Below, piece by piece: positions 39,996 through 48,857 of a stretch of DNA of 64,000 bases (position 1 is its first letter; each line of letters begins with the position of its first letter). A model generated the notes under the pieces. The model searched no databases. It was not told the DNA's origin and was given only the letters and a program-made list of their open reading frames with translations. Made by a program: the position numbers and the translations under genes. The DNA comes from Mucilaginibacter celer (GTDB lineage Bacteria; Bacteroidota; Bacteroidia; Sphingobacteriales; Sphingobacteriaceae), in NCBI RefSeq assembly GCF_003576455.2, contig NZ_CP032869.1, forward strand, positions 1,178,001 to 1,242,000, given 5' to 3'.

Positions 39996-41309
39996 TCAAT
40001 CCACCGTATTAGGCAAATGTTGATCCTCTGTCAACCCTTCCCGCTCAAATTTGCGGATTATAAGCCTTGTGCCGCCATTATAGGTTACATAGCTCGATAC
40101 CCAGTTAATGAATACAATAACCTTGTTACGCCCGCCTAAAAGCGAAATTAGGTGCACAAACATCCACACCAGCCATGCAAAAAATCCCTGGAATTTTATC
40201 TTACCCAGATCGGCTACTGCCTTGTTGCGGCCAATGGTTGCCAATGAGCCTTTGTCGTTGTATTTAAATGGCGTGGTTTGTTCGCCGTTAATAATATGGA
40301 TGATGTTTTTTGCTACATTCTGCCCCATTTGTATTGCTACTTGCGCTACGCCGGGGTGGCCTTTTGGCGTTTCGTCGGTTATCATGGCTGCCACATCGCC
40401 TATGGCAAAAATGTTGCTGCTGCCCGCTACCCGGCCCACGCTGTCAACCCGGATGCGGTTGCCCCGTTCTATAATGTCCTGTTCAAATCCTTCCGGCACA
40501 ACGCCCATAACCCCGGCGCTCCAGATCACATTTTTGGTGCGGATGGTTTTACCGCCTTCAAACCTGATCTCCTCGCCATCGTAGCTTTCCACTTTAACGC
40601 CTAATAAAACTTCAACGCCCATGCCCGTTAAAAAATCTTTGGCCGCTTTGGAAGCCTGATCAGACATCGGTCCTAAAACTTTCGGCAGAAAATCTACCAG
40701 GTAAACTTTCATATCCTCCTTTTTTAGTTCCGGATAATCTTTGGTTAGGATGTGATTGCGTAATTCGGCGAGCGAGCCGGCCAGCTCAACACCGGTAGGG
40801 CCTGCACCTACCAATACAAAGGTGAGGTAGGGATCGCGTTCGGCCTTGCCTACCTTAAGCAAGGCCTCTTCTATATTTTGTAAAATAGAATAGCGCAGGT
40901 TCAATGCCTCAGGGATGGATTTCATCGGCATGGCATAATGTTCAATATCTTTATTGCCAAAAAAGTTGGTGGTTGATCCGGTGGCTATCACCAGGTAATC
41001 ATAACTGATATTGCCTATGGTGGTTTCAAGCGTGTTTGTTTCGGCATCAACCCGTGTAACTTCGGCTATCCTGAAACGGAAGTTTTCCTGGCTGGCAAAA
41101 TTCTTCCGCAAAGAAAATGCTATCGATTCCGATTCGAGGCTACCCATGGCCACCTGGTAAAGCAGGGGCTGAAATACGTGGTAATTATGCTTATCCAGCA
41201 TCAGTACATCAACGGGTTTATCTTTAAGGTGCTTGGCTACCTGCAGGCCGCCAAAGCCGCCGCCTACTATTACAACTAAAGGGAATTTTGATTTATTGGG
41301 AGTATTCAT
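39996..41309 (-). CDS. ndh: Type II NADH dehydrogenase (NDH-2)
   Basis: Single-subunit NADH:quinone oxidoreductase, 437 aa. FAD-binding GGGFGGLQVAKHL at the N-terminus, NADH-binding VGAGPTGVELAGSLAEL at about 170, the FAD C-terminal motif NIFAIGDVA, and a C-terminal hydrophobic part (WLVWMFVHLISLLGGRNKVIVFINW) for membrane attachment. It passes electrons to menaquinone without pumping protons. The stop is followed at once by an AGTCCG word repeat. Single leftward gene. Confidence 0.92.
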   Translation of the reverse strand: MNTPNKSKFPLVVIVGGGFGGLQVAKHLKDKPVDVLMLDKHNYHVFQPLLYQVAMGSLESESIAFSLRKNFASQENFRFRIAEVTRVDAETNTLETTIGNISYDYLVIATGSTTNFFGNKDIEHYAMPMKSIPEALNLRYSILQNIEEALLKVGKAERDPYLTFVLVGAGPTGVELAGSLAELRNHILTKDYPELKKEDMKVYLVDFLPKVLGPMSDQASKAAKDFLTGMGVEVLLGVKVESYDGEEIRFEGGKTIRTKNVIWSAGVMGVVPEGFEQDIIERGNRIRVDSVGRVAGSSNIFAIGDVAAMITDETPKGHPGVAQVAIQMGQNVAKNIIHIINGEQTTPFKYNDKGSLATIGRNKAVADLGKIKFQGFFAWLVWMFVHLISLLGGRNKVIVFINWVSSYVTYNGGTRLIIRKFEREGLTEDQHLPNTVD

Positions 41310-41320
41310 TTTTTTTAGCT

Positions 41321-41395
41321 TAAAGCTGAAGGCAAAAAGCCTAAAGCAGGGTTTAGTTTAAAGCGTTCGGCCTTAGGCTTTCGGCTTTCAGCTTA
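41321..41395. repeat. Word-repeat hairpin AGCTGAA/GCCTAAAGC
   Basis: Left arm 41321-41347 and right arm 41370-41395 are imperfect inverted copies (TAAAGCTGAAGGC against TAAGCTGAAAGCC in the complementary reading). It lies between the NDH-2 start and the secDF terminator. Confidence 0.65.
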
Positions 41396-41405
41396 TACAG
41401 TAACA

Positions 41406-41438
41406 AAAAAGGCTCCAAATGTTCTTTGGAGCCTTTTT
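41406..41438 (-). terminator. Rho-independent terminator of secDF
   Basis: AAAAAGGCTCCAAA (41406-41419) pairs perfectly with 41425-41438. On the minus strand the hairpin ends in a T run. It lies 20 bp after the secDF stop. Confidence 0.9.
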
Positions 41439-41458
41439 AAATAACGATGTATTTTATC

Positions 41459-44437
41459 TTATTTTTTTAATTGCTTTTTTCCAAAGTCTACAATCACCGG
41501 TGTTGCCACGCAGATCGACGAGTAGGTACCGAATAGTACACCGATCAATAAAGCGAACGAGAAGCCTTTGATAACATCACCACCAAAGATGAACAATACT
41601 AACAATACGAACACCACGGTTAAAGCTGTGATAATTGTACGGCTTAATGTACTGTTGATAGCGCGGTTAATAACATCTTCCTGTTTTTCGTTACCTGAGT
41701 GATCAAGGAACTCACGGATCCTGTCGAACACTACCACGGTATCGTTAATTGAGTAGCCGATTACAGTAAGTATAGCCGCGATAAAGGCCTGGTCGATATC
41801 CAGTGAGAATGGTAAGAAACCATTGAACAACGAGAAGAACGATAATACCAGCAAAGCATCGTGCGCGGTTGCAACCATCGCACCCAAACTGAACTGCCAT
41901 TTGCGGAAACGGATCAGGATATAAGCTGAGATAACAAAGATGGCGAAGATTACCGTGTAGATAGCTGATGTTTTCAACTCATCGGCAATTGTAGCGCTCA
42001 CTTTCGATCCACCTAAGTCTCCGTTAGAAAGTTGAGTTTCAGGTTTTTTATTTAACAAGTTTACCAGGGTTGACTTTACTTTAGCATCGGCAGCACTTGA
42101 GTTATCATTGAACAAATAGTTAGTAGTGATACTAAATTTATCGCCCATGGTTTTAACCTCAGTGCTGCGGCCCAAAGTAGCATCAATTGCATCGTGAATC
42201 TGTTCGGTAGTTACTGCTTTATTTTTGAAGCTAACAATGTAGTTACGGCCGCCTTCAAAATCCACGCCGTAGGTAAAGCCACGGGTAAAGATAGAAACCA
42301 AACCGGCCAGGATAAATACGCCCGAGAAAATGTAAAACTTGGTACGGTTTTTAACAAAAGCGAAGTTTGCATTTTTGAAAGTATGCGAGCTCCATGGGTT
42401 TGAGAATTTGATATCCATTTTCCTGTCAAGCATCCACTCAAAAATTACTCTCGAGATCAGTAATGAACAGAACAATGAAGTGGCGATACCGATCATCAAT
42501 GTTGTTGCAAAACCCTGGATAGGACCAGAACCAAATACAAACAAGATTAAACCGGTAAGGAATGTACTGATCTGCGAATCGAGGATTGATGGTAAGGCGT
42601 GTTTAAAGCCATCGGCAACAGCAGTGCTTAATGATTTACCTAAACCAAGCTCCTCACGCACACGTTCGTAAACCAGTACGTTGGCATCTACCGCAATACC
42701 CAGGGTTAATACGATACCTGCAACACCTGGTACGGTTAATACCGCCCCTAAGCTGGTTAATACGCCCATCAGGAAGAAGATGTTGATAATTACCGCAACC
42801 ACAGCTACAGTACCTGCACGGTTGTAATATGCAATCATGAAGATCAATACAACCACCAAACCTAATACGCTTGAAAGAATACCGGCATTGATAGCTTCCT
42901 GGCCCAATGACGGACCAACGATTGACTCAGATACGATGTGCGCCGGGGCCGGTAAACGGCCGGCTTTTAACACGTTAGCCAAGTCATGTGTGTCATCAAT
43001 GGTAAAGTTACCTGAGATTGATGATACACCGCCTGAAATTTCGTTCTGTACGGTAGGTGCCGAGTATACGTTATCGTCCAATACAATGGCGATAGCTTTT
43101 TTATTTTGGCCTGAAGAAGCTTCGGCGGTAACGGCACGCCATTTTTGTGCACCTTCCGAGTTCATCACCATCACAACATCCGGAGCACCTTTTTGGTCGT
43201 TATCCGCACGGGCATCGTTAATTACATCGCCTGATAGTACAGGACCGTTATCGGCACCGGTAAGTTTGATGGCATATAAGGCAAAAGTTTTGGTGTTTTT
43301 GATAGGTTTCACATCCCACAAAAACTTAATGTTACGTGGCAATACCGACTGTACATCTGCACTGTGCAGGTAGGCATTTACTTTGGCAGTATCCTGTAAC
43401 GGCGCGTAGCCCACAACCGGGCCATAACCCAATTGCTGCTGCCCGTTAGCACCCTGGCCAACGTTTAAACTCATTACAGCAAACAGCGGATGCTGTGATG
43501 CCAGTTTTGTTTTGTTTAATGACGAAGCAGAAGTATCGTTTTTAGAGGCATTTTTTTGAACCTTGCTTAATAACGAACCGCCTTTAGCCGAAGTATCAGC
43601 TTTAGCAGCAGCAATTTTAGCTGTAGTATCAGTTTTACCGGTATCGGTTTTAGCTGTTTTGTTTTTTGCACCAAGCAGGTTGTCAACATTAATCAGGTAC
43701 TGGTAAGCTTCTGAATTATCAAAAGTTTCGTAAAACTCCAGTTTAGCCGAACCTGAAAGTAGCTTGCGCACACGCTCGGGTTCTTTAACGCCTGGCAACT
43801 CAACCAAAATCCTGTTTGAGCCTTGTTGCAACTGGATGTTAGGCTGGGTAACACCAAACTGGTTGATACGGGTGTTTAATACCGTGAATGATTGTTTTAC
43901 CGCAGTGGCAGCCAAATCTTCAAGGTAGGTTTTAACCTCGCTGTTTGAAGCGTTAAACTTCAGGTGATCCTGGTTGTCTTTTGTTGAAAAGATGGCGGCA
44001 AGCTTACCGTTAGGGTTAAGCTTTTCGTACTCGCTTACAAATAAGGCGATGTAATCTTTCTGGCTGGTTTGTGCATTTGCCTGCAATTTATCGGCATTAG
44101 CCAAAGCCTGGTTAAAGGTTGGATCAGGGTTGTTGTTGGCAATTTTACGCACCAGCTCGTTCAGTTGAATTTGCATGGTAACGTTCATACCACCCTTAAG
44201 GTCCAAACCTAAGGCAATTTCACGTTGCTTTACGTACGAGTAATCGTGTTTAAGTAACGGATACACCGGTTGATTGGACATTGAATCCAAATAAGCAGTG
44301 TATTTTGCCGGATCACCTTTTGAGTACGCTTTGGCATCACTCTCTACGTTATGGGCCACCCACGTAAATGATAGCTGGTATAAGCACACCACTGCCAGTA
44401 GTATGGCGAAAAATTTAATAACCCCTTTGCCTTGCAT
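41459..44437 (-). CDS. secDF: Protein translocase subunit SecDF (fused)
   Basis: Uses the proton gradient to aid protein export through SecYEG. The 992-aa fusion joins SecD and SecF, as is usual in Bacteroidota, with 12 expected membrane helices. SecD signatures are DLKGGMNVTMQI and GIAVDANVLVYERVREEL; SecF signatures are DFEGGRNYIVSF and GYSINDTVVVFDRIREFL. A 50-residue Thr/Lys/Ala-rich, probably disordered insertion (NKTAKTDTGKTDTTAKI and following) lies in the SecD periplasmic part. Single gene with promoter and terminator. Confidence 0.96.
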   Translation of the reverse strand: MQGKGVIKFFAILLAVVCLYQLSFTWVAHNVESDAKAYSKGDPAKYTAYLDSMSNQPVYPLLKHDYSYVKQREIALGLDLKGGMNVTMQIQLNELVRKIANNNPDPTFNQALANADKLQANAQTSQKDYIALFVSEYEKLNPNGKLAAIFSTKDNQDHLKFNASNSEVKTYLEDLAATAVKQSFTVLNTRINQFGVTQPNIQLQQGSNRILVELPGVKEPERVRKLLSGSAKLEFYETFDNSEAYQYLINVDNLLGAKNKTAKTDTGKTDTTAKIAAAKADTSAKGGSLLSKVQKNASKNDTSASSLNKTKLASQHPLFAVMSLNVGQGANGQQQLGYGPVVGYAPLQDTAKVNAYLHSADVQSVLPRNIKFLWDVKPIKNTKTFALYAIKLTGADNGPVLSGDVINDARADNDQKGAPDVVMVMNSEGAQKWRAVTAEASSGQNKKAIAIVLDDNVYSAPTVQNEISGGVSSISGNFTIDDTHDLANVLKAGRLPAPAHIVSESIVGPSLGQEAINAGILSSVLGLVVVLIFMIAYYNRAGTVAVVAVIINIFFLMGVLTSLGAVLTVPGVAGIVLTLGIAVDANVLVYERVREELGLGKSLSTAVADGFKHALPSILDSQISTFLTGLILFVFGSGPIQGFATTLMIGIATSLFCSLLISRVIFEWMLDRKMDIKFSNPWSSHTFKNANFAFVKNRTKFYIFSGVFILAGLVSIFTRGFTYGVDFEGGRNYIVSFKNKAVTTEQIHDAIDATLGRSTEVKTMGDKFSITTNYLFNDNSSAADAKVKSTLVNLLNKKPETQLSNGDLGGSKVSATIADELKTSAIYTVIFAIFVISAYILIRFRKWQFSLGAMVATAHDALLVLSFFSLFNGFLPFSLDIDQAFIAAILTVIGYSINDTVVVFDRIREFLDHSGNEKQEDVINRAINSTLSRTIITALTVVFVLLVLFIFGGDVIKGFSFALLIGVLFGTYSSICVATPVIVDFGKKQLKK

Positions 44438-44489
44438 CGAATTTGTAATATGTAATAAATTAGTTTATAAGCTTTTTTTAATAAGGCAG

Positions 44490-44518
44490 CAAATCTAATA
44501 AAATTTCGTAAGCACAAA
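44490..44518 (-). promoter_or_regulatory. secDF promoter
   Basis: On the minus strand, TTTG (44515-44518) and the exact -7 TAGATTTG (44490-44497) are 17 bp apart. The predicted leader is about 45 nt. Confidence 0.6.
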
Positions 44519-44552
44519 ATTTTAAATTAAAACAAAATCATGACAAAAAATG

Positions 44553-45035
44553 TTAGCGACGCTCAAGCGTGATAAACGAATATTTGTATTTGTTTTTTTC
44601 GTCGGGCTCAAAATCTTCACGTTTTGTTTCCCGCCACTCGTCCGGGTTCAATTCCGGGAAAAAGGTATCACCGTCAAAATCCTGGTCGATTATGGTGAGA
44701 TAGATGCGATCTGTTAAAGGAATAGCCTGCCGGTAGATCTCAGCCCCACCAACAATAAAAACTTCGTCCTCGGCCTTGCAAAGGGCCACAGCGGCTTCAA
44801 GCGAATCAACCACCTCACAGCCCTCAATGCTGATGGCCTGCCGGGTTATCACAATATTGCGGCGTTTGGGCAGAGGCTTGCCAACCGAATCGAAAGTTTT
44901 GCGCCCCATGATTACGGTGCGGCCTGATGTGGTGTCCTTAAAATGTTTCAGGTCATTAGGCAGGTACCAGAGTAATTTATTGTCTTTGCCGATGGCGTGG
45001 TTTTTGGCTATGGCTACTATTATGGATAATGTCAT
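44553..45035 (-). CDS. folA: Dihydrofolate reductase
   Basis: Reduces dihydrofolate to tetrahydrofolate with NADPH. The 160-aa protein has IVAIAKNHAIGKDNKLLWYLPNDLKHFK, with the active-site Asp in PNDLKHF, and GRTVIMGRKTFDSVG for cofactor binding. Thymidylate synthase, which makes the dihydrofolate, is upstream in the same direction, though 357 bp of repeats separate the two. Confidence 0.95.
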   Translation of the reverse strand: MTLSIIVAIAKNHAIGKDNKLLWYLPNDLKHFKDTTSGRTVIMGRKTFDSVGKPLPKRRNIVITRQAISIEGCEVVDSLEAAVALCKAEDEVFIVGGAEIYRQAIPLTDRIYLTIIDQDFDGDTFFPELNPDEWRETKREDFEPDEKNKYKYSFITLERR

Positions 45036-45130
45036 TTCTTTTAGGTCAATGGTTCATATGTGCTAAGCAGGATGAACCTAATTTGTTTTTCAAAAGTGTT
45101 TGTGTTTGCTAAAGCGATTCGGTTTCTCCA

Positions 45131-45231
45131 CCACGTCATTGCGAGGAACGAAGCAATCCCCGATAAGCAGAGGAACTATGCAGGCACGCCCTGTATAGTT
45201 TGGGATTGCTTCGTTCCTCGCAATGACGTGG
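45131..45231. repeat. REP-like palindrome with perfect 30-bp arms
   Basis: Arms 45131-45160 and 45202-45231 are perfect inverted copies (core GTCATTGCGAGGAACGAAGC), loop 41 nt. The arm core is shared with 13080-13173. Confidence 0.92.
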
Positions 45232-45240
45232 TGGGAAATT

Positions 45241-45274
45241 CAGACTTACGAAGTTTTTAAAACTTCGTAAGTCT
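45241..45274. repeat. Second copy of the CAGACTTACGAAGT palindrome
   Basis: CAGACTTACGAAGTTTT and its complement, nearly identical to 3761-3794 but with a different centre (tttaa). It starts 9 bp after the 30-bp-arm palindrome. Confidence 0.85.
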
Positions 45275-45349
45275 TACCTGCTTTGTAAATATACTCCTTT
45301 GGAAGCCCGGGCTTTTACTACTCGCAATGATGAGTGCGTGATTGATTAT

Positions 45350-45392
45350 CAAAATCCTATCAATCCTTTAATCCCATAAATCACGGTTCAGA
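45350..45392. repeat. Solo TCTGAACC-type arm next to thyA
   Basis: Read on the minus strand it starts TCTGAACCGTGATTTATGGG directly after the thyA stop, and continues with GGATT words. It matches the arms of the GxxExxY element (TCTGAACCGGGATTT) but has no inverted partner nearby, so it looks like a solo or decayed copy. Confidence 0.75.
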
Positions 45393-46214
45393 CTACACCG
45401 CCACCTCCGCCTTTATATGCGGACACGGATCATAATTTTCCAACGTGAAATCCTCGTACTTAAATGAGAAAATATCCTTCACCTCCGGATTGATTTTCAT
45501 GGTAGGCAGCGGGCGTGGTTCGCGGGTTAGTTGCAGGCGTGCCTGGTCGAGGTGATTGTTGTACAGGTGGGCATCGCCAAGGGTGTGTACAAAGTCGCCA
45601 AGGTCAAGATCGCATACCTGTGCCACCATCATGGTGAGCAGGGCATAAGAGGCAATATTGAACGGAACGCCCAAAAATATATCGGCACTTCTTTGATAGA
45701 GTTGGCATGATAGTTTTCCCCTCGTTTCACCCTTCGATGAATCTGCAGGCGCCACATAAAACTGGAACAGGCTGTGGCATGGTGGCAGGGCCATCTGGTT
45801 AACCTCGGCAACGTTCCAGGCCGATACCATAATGCGGCGCGAGTCGGGGTTGTTCTTAAGTTGATTGATCACCTGCTGTATCTGGTCGATATGGCCGCCA
45901 TCAGGCGTTGGCCATGAGCGCCATTGTTTGCCGTACACCGGTCCGAGGTCGCCGTTCTCATCGGCCCATTCGTCCCATATGCGTACGCCATTTTCTTTCA
46001 GGTAGCGGATATTGCTGTCGCCGCTCAAAAACCAGATCAACTCGTGGATGATCGATTTAAGGTGAAGCTTTTTGGTGGTTACCATCGGGAAACCATCGTT
46101 CAGGTTGAAACGCATCTGGTAGCCAAATACACTTATCGTACCGGTGCCGGTTCTGTCATGCTTCTGCGCGCCGGTTTCCATCACATGCCTCATCAGGTCG
46201 AGATACTGTTTCAT
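45393..46214 (-). CDS. thyA: Thymidylate synthase
   Basis: Makes dTMP from dUMP with methylene-tetrahydrofolate. The 273-aa ThyA has the catalytic Cys in [12 protein letters not shown], the RRIMVSAWN segment, [22 protein letters not shown] and [12 protein letters not shown]. It is about nine residues longer than E. coli ThyA owing to an insertion ([11 protein letters not shown]) after the catalytic Cys strand. It works with folA downstream. The stop is immediately followed by a TCTGAACC-type arm. Confidence 0.96.
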   Translation of the reverse strand: MKQYLDLMRHVMETGAQKHDRTGTGTISVFGYQMRFNLNDGFPMVTTKKLHLKSIIHELIWFLSGDSNIRYLKENGVRIWDEWADENGDLGPVYGKQWRSWPTPDGGHIDQIQQVINQLKNNPDSRRIMVSAWNVAEVNQMALPPCHSLFQFYVAPADSSKGETRGKLSCQLYQRSADIFLGVPFNIASYALLTMMVAQVCDLDLGDFVHTLGDAHLYNNHLDQARLQLTREPRPLPTMKINPEVKDIFSFKYEDFTLENYDPCPHIKAEVAV

Positions 46215-46224
46215 TTTATTTTTT

Positions 46225-46315
46225 AGTTGATTGGGTGAGTAGTTGATTAGGTGAGTAGTTGTGATCAGCTAATTGGGTAAAACCAATGAACTAATGAACC
46301 GCTGAACTAATGAAC
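46225..46315. repeat. Tandem word repeats upstream of thyA
   Basis: AGTTGATTGGGTGAGT (46225-46240) is repeated with one change at 46241-46256. Another pair, tgaactaatgaac, follows at about 46287-46315. They lie in the divergent thyA/ispE gap. Confidence 0.65.
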
Positions 46316-46342
46316 AATTTCAAAAGGCAAAGAAAAATAATC

Positions 46343-46350
46343 TACTTTTG
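46343..46350 (+). promoter_or_regulatory. -7 promoter element TACTTTTG of ispE
   Basis: Exact TAnnTTTG match; predicted leader of about 40 nt before ATG 46397. Confidence 0.5.
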
Positions 46351-46396
46351 GTTTCCTACTGATGTTGGCAAAAACACCAGGTGTTAATTACTTTGT

Positions 46397-47197
46397 ATGA
46401 TTTTATTTCCGAACGCAAAAATAAACATTGGCCTCAATATTACCGAGCGCCGGCCCGATGGCTACCATAATCTCGAAACCATTTTTTACCCGCTTGATAT
46501 TAAAGACGCCCTCGAGGTGGTACAAAGCGACAAGCTTAGCTTTACTTCATCAGGTCTTGATATTCCCGGCAGGATGGAGGATAATCTGTGTGTTAAGGGC
46601 TACCAAATGCTGAAGGAAGATCATGACCTGCCGCCGGTAAATATTCATCTCCATAAACAAATCCCGATAGGGGCCGGACTGGGTGGGGGTTCATCAGATG
46701 CAGCGTTTTTTATCAGGCTGATGAATGACGAATTTAAGCTTGGTTTATCAGTTGATGAGATGACCGGATATGCCCGCCGCCTGGGTGCTGATTGTGCCTT
46801 CTTTATCGAGAATAAACCGGTATTTGCTTTTGAGCGTGGCGATGAGTTTGAAGCCATTAAACTCGATCTTTCTGCTTATAAAATTGTACTGGTAATGCCG
46901 CCCGTTCACGTGTCCACAGGAGAGGCCTTCAGGGGGATTGTGCCTGCACAACCAAAGGAATCGCTGTTTGATTTAATCAAGTTGCCGATAACCGATTGGA
47001 AGAAGTACATTAAGAATGATTTTGAGACATCGATATTTAAAAATCATGCGGAGATCCGCGGCATCAAAGCGGCCTTGTATGAGGCCGGTGCTATTTACTC
47101 CAGCATGAGCGGAAGCGGGGCATCCGTGTTTGGAATTTTTGAAGATACACCGGATGTGAAATTTTTAGAAGAAGAGAACGAAGTGTTTTATTGTTGA
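46397..47197 (+). CDS. ispE: 4-diphosphocytidyl-2-C-methyl-D-erythritol kinase
   Basis: GHMP kinase of the non-mevalonate isoprenoid route. The 266-aa protein has FPNAKINIGLNI (catalytic Lys), PIGAGLGGGSSDAAFF (ATP loop) and SSMSGSGASVFGIF. The other pathway genes are not nearby. The stop TGA is the first codon of a TGATTTCGG word repeat, whose inverted arm likewise supplies the stop of the convergent dehydrogenase gene. Confidence 0.94.
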   Translation: MILFPNAKINIGLNITERRPDGYHNLETIFYPLDIKDALEVVQSDKLSFTSSGLDIPGRMEDNLCVKGYQMLKEDHDLPPVNIHLHKQIPIGAGLGGGSSDAAFFIRLMNDEFKLGLSVDEMTGYARRLGADCAFFIENKPVFAFERGDEFEAIKLDLSAYKIVLVMPPVHVSTGEAFRGIVPAQPKESLFDLIKLPITDWKKYIKNDFETSIFKNHAEIRGIKAALYEAGAIYSSMSGSGASVFGIFEDTPDVKFLEEENEVFYC

Positions 47198-47256
47198 TTT
47201 CGGGATTCGGGTTTTCGATTCCGGATTTGTTTGATTTTAGGAAACCGGAAAACATT

Positions 47257-47296
47257 AAAGGCGCCATTGCGAGGTATAGCAATGGCGCCTTTTTTT
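47257..47296 (+). terminator. Rho-independent terminator after ispE
   Basis: AAAGGCGCCATTGC (47257-47270) pairs perfectly with 47279-47292 across an 8-nt loop, followed by T residues. Confidence 0.9.
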
Positions 47297-47413
47297 GGTT
47301 GTGAAGAATAGATATTGTGGATTGGCAATGCTTGTGTAATCCGGCCATTGATTTGCTGGTACTCCCCGGCTTCAGCATTCATTTACTCACCCGTCATCGC
47401 TCCGCTCGATACC

Positions 47414-47490
47414 CCTCTCTACGCTTTGCGTAAGAGGGAACTTGAAAGCTTCAATTTTTTTACCCTCTTTTCGGCTACGCCGAAGAGAGG
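47414..47490. repeat. Pair of CCTCT-type hairpins
   Basis: CCTCTCTACGC-tt-TGCGTAAGAGG (47414-47437) and CCTCTTTTCGGC-TAC-GCCGAAGAGAGG (47464-47490, in two arms of 12). The second left arm resembles the first, so they may together be a REP-like unit. No function known. Confidence 0.6.
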
Positions 47491-47687
47491 CCTGACCAGC
47501 GTGGCGTAGTCCGGTTGAGTCCCCGCAGCAGGATATGAAAAAATGCCGGATGATTATATCAACTTGTATATCGTCAGCATATCAGCCGGCCTTCTACTAA
47601 ATTTGAAATCCGGTTCTAAAAATCTTCAATCAAGAAATCAAAACTTCCCAATCCTAAAATCCGAAATCGAAAATCCGAAATCCGAAA

Positions 47688-48575
47688 TCAAAGTCCCGCA
47701 TCTTCGCTTACACCCCGGCTCACACCCTCTACCCAATCAGCTTCGCCCCAGCCTTTGGCTACGGCCGTTAGTAAACGGTTGTGTACGGTATTTACGGTTG
47801 GCATGGGCATCTCGCTCGTTTGCGATAACTTGAATGCCAGGCGGGCGTCTTTATAGCCCAGTTTCGATTTGAAGCCCACCGGCTGATATTGCTTATTGGC
47901 AATCGCCTTACCATAGTTTTGAAAGATGGGAGCGGCAAAAAGTGTCGATCCGAAAAACTCGGAAACCTGTACGCGGTCGAGACCATTTTTCTCGGCAAGG
48001 GTATAGGCCTCGGCCATCATTTCCATCGAGGCCATGATCATAAAATTGCCTGCTATTTTCACCACATTGGCACCTGCGGTTTTATCGCCAAAATCAATCA
48101 CGGCCTGGCCCAGGCAATCCAGTATGGGGCGGGCGTCGGCCTTGGTTTGTTCATCGCCAGAAATACAGATCCAAAGCTTGCGCGCGTCGGCGGCTTCTGG
48201 CCTGCCAAATACGGGCGAGGCCAGGTAGCGGTTGCCGGCCTGTTCATGCAGTGCGGCCAGTTCTTCAGCAGTGTCTGGCGAAATGGTGCTCATGGAGATA
48301 TGAACGGCATTTGGTTGTAGCGTTTTTAAAATTCCGCCGTCGCCTGTAACCGATTCTCGTAACACGGTATCATCCGAGAGCATGGAGATTACAAATGGTA
48401 CCGAGTTGGCCGCCTCGGCCGGGCTCTGGCATCTGGTTACACCTTCGGTTCCCAGCTCGTCAATTTTAGCAAGTGTGCGGTTGTAAACCTGTAATTGATA
48501 GCCCGCGGCAAGTAAGTTTTTAGCAATGGGGGTACCCATGTTGCCGAGGCCTATAAAGCCGATAGTTGTTTTCAT
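47688..48575 (-). CDS. Beta-hydroxyacid dehydrogenase family oxidoreductase
   Basis: NAD(P)-dependent enzyme of the 3-hydroxyisobutyrate/6-phosphogluconate dehydrogenase superfamily, 295 aa. GFIGLGNMGTPIAKNLL is the dinucleotide-binding start, SPVFGRPEAADARKLWI the substrate region, GANVVKIAGNFM carries the catalytic Lys, and GYKDARLAF the C-terminal helix. Substrate unknown; reduction of aldehyde acids (glyoxylate or succinic semialdehyde reductase type) is likely. It begins 3 bp after a LapA-like gene. Its stop codon lies within a word repeat. Confidence 0.9.
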   Translation of the reverse strand: MKTTIGFIGLGNMGTPIAKNLLAAGYQLQVYNRTLAKIDELGTEGVTRCQSPAEAANSVPFVISMLSDDTVLRESVTGDGGILKTLQPNAVHISMSTISPDTAEELAALHEQAGNRYLASPVFGRPEAADARKLWICISGDEQTKADARPILDCLGQAVIDFGDKTAGANVVKIAGNFMIMASMEMMAEAYTLAEKNGLDRVQVSEFFGSTLFAAPIFQNYGKAIANKQYQPVGFKSKLGYKDARLAFKLSQTSEMPMPTVNTVHNRLLTAVAKGWGEADWVEGVSRGVSEDAGL

Positions 48576-48578
48576 ATG

Positions 48579-48857
48579 TTAGTTAATGTATTCCCTGTCT
48601 TCGTCGCTTAGTGTATCGGGATTGTTTTTGTCGTGAATGGCGTCGTGATAGCCGCCGATGTCAAATTTTTGTTTTTTAGGCCAGGCCACGATGAGGCCCA
48701 GCAGGAAGCCGGTTACTGCCACCACCAACATCATCGTCAGTTTTGAAACCCTGAAAGTGGAGAATAAAAATTTGAAATAAACCTCGTCGGTATTTTGCAT
48801 CAACACGATGGTTAGCAAAACGGCTACGACTACAACGATGATTGTTTTAATGCTCAT
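48579..48857 (-). CDS. LapA-like (DUF1049) membrane protein
   Basis: A 92-aa protein with two membrane helices (about 3-22 and 40-60), the short linker NTDEVYFKFLF typical of LapA/DUF1049 proteins, and a charged cytoplasmic tail. LapA acts in LPS assembly in enterics; the role here is inferred. It is upstream of and probably co-transcribed with the dehydrogenase gene. Confidence 0.75.
   Translation of the reverse strand: MSIKTIIVVVVAVLLTIVLMQNTDEVYFKFLFSTFRVSKLTMMLVVAVTGFLLGLIVAWPKKQKFDIGGYHDAIHDKNNPDTLSDEDREYIN

Larger units (their letters stand above)
45036..45392. other. Repeat-filled region between thyA and folA
   Basis: 357 bp without a gene. It holds three unrelated repeats in series: a 30-bp-arm palindrome (45131-45231), the CAGACTTACGAAGT palindrome (45241-45274) and a TCTGAACC-type arm (45350-45392). 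Such stacking suggests a safe landing site for repeats. Confidence 0.8.
47195..47690. repeat. Inverted word repeat bracketing the ispE-dehydrogenase gap
   Basis: Left arm (about 47195-47241) and right arm (about 47647-47690) both begin TGATTTCGG when read outwards in, and both contain degenerate GATTTCGG/GATTCGGG words. Both flanking genes take their stop codons from these arms. The 400-bp interior contains a terminator and CCTCT-type hairpins but no gene. Confidence 0.8.
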
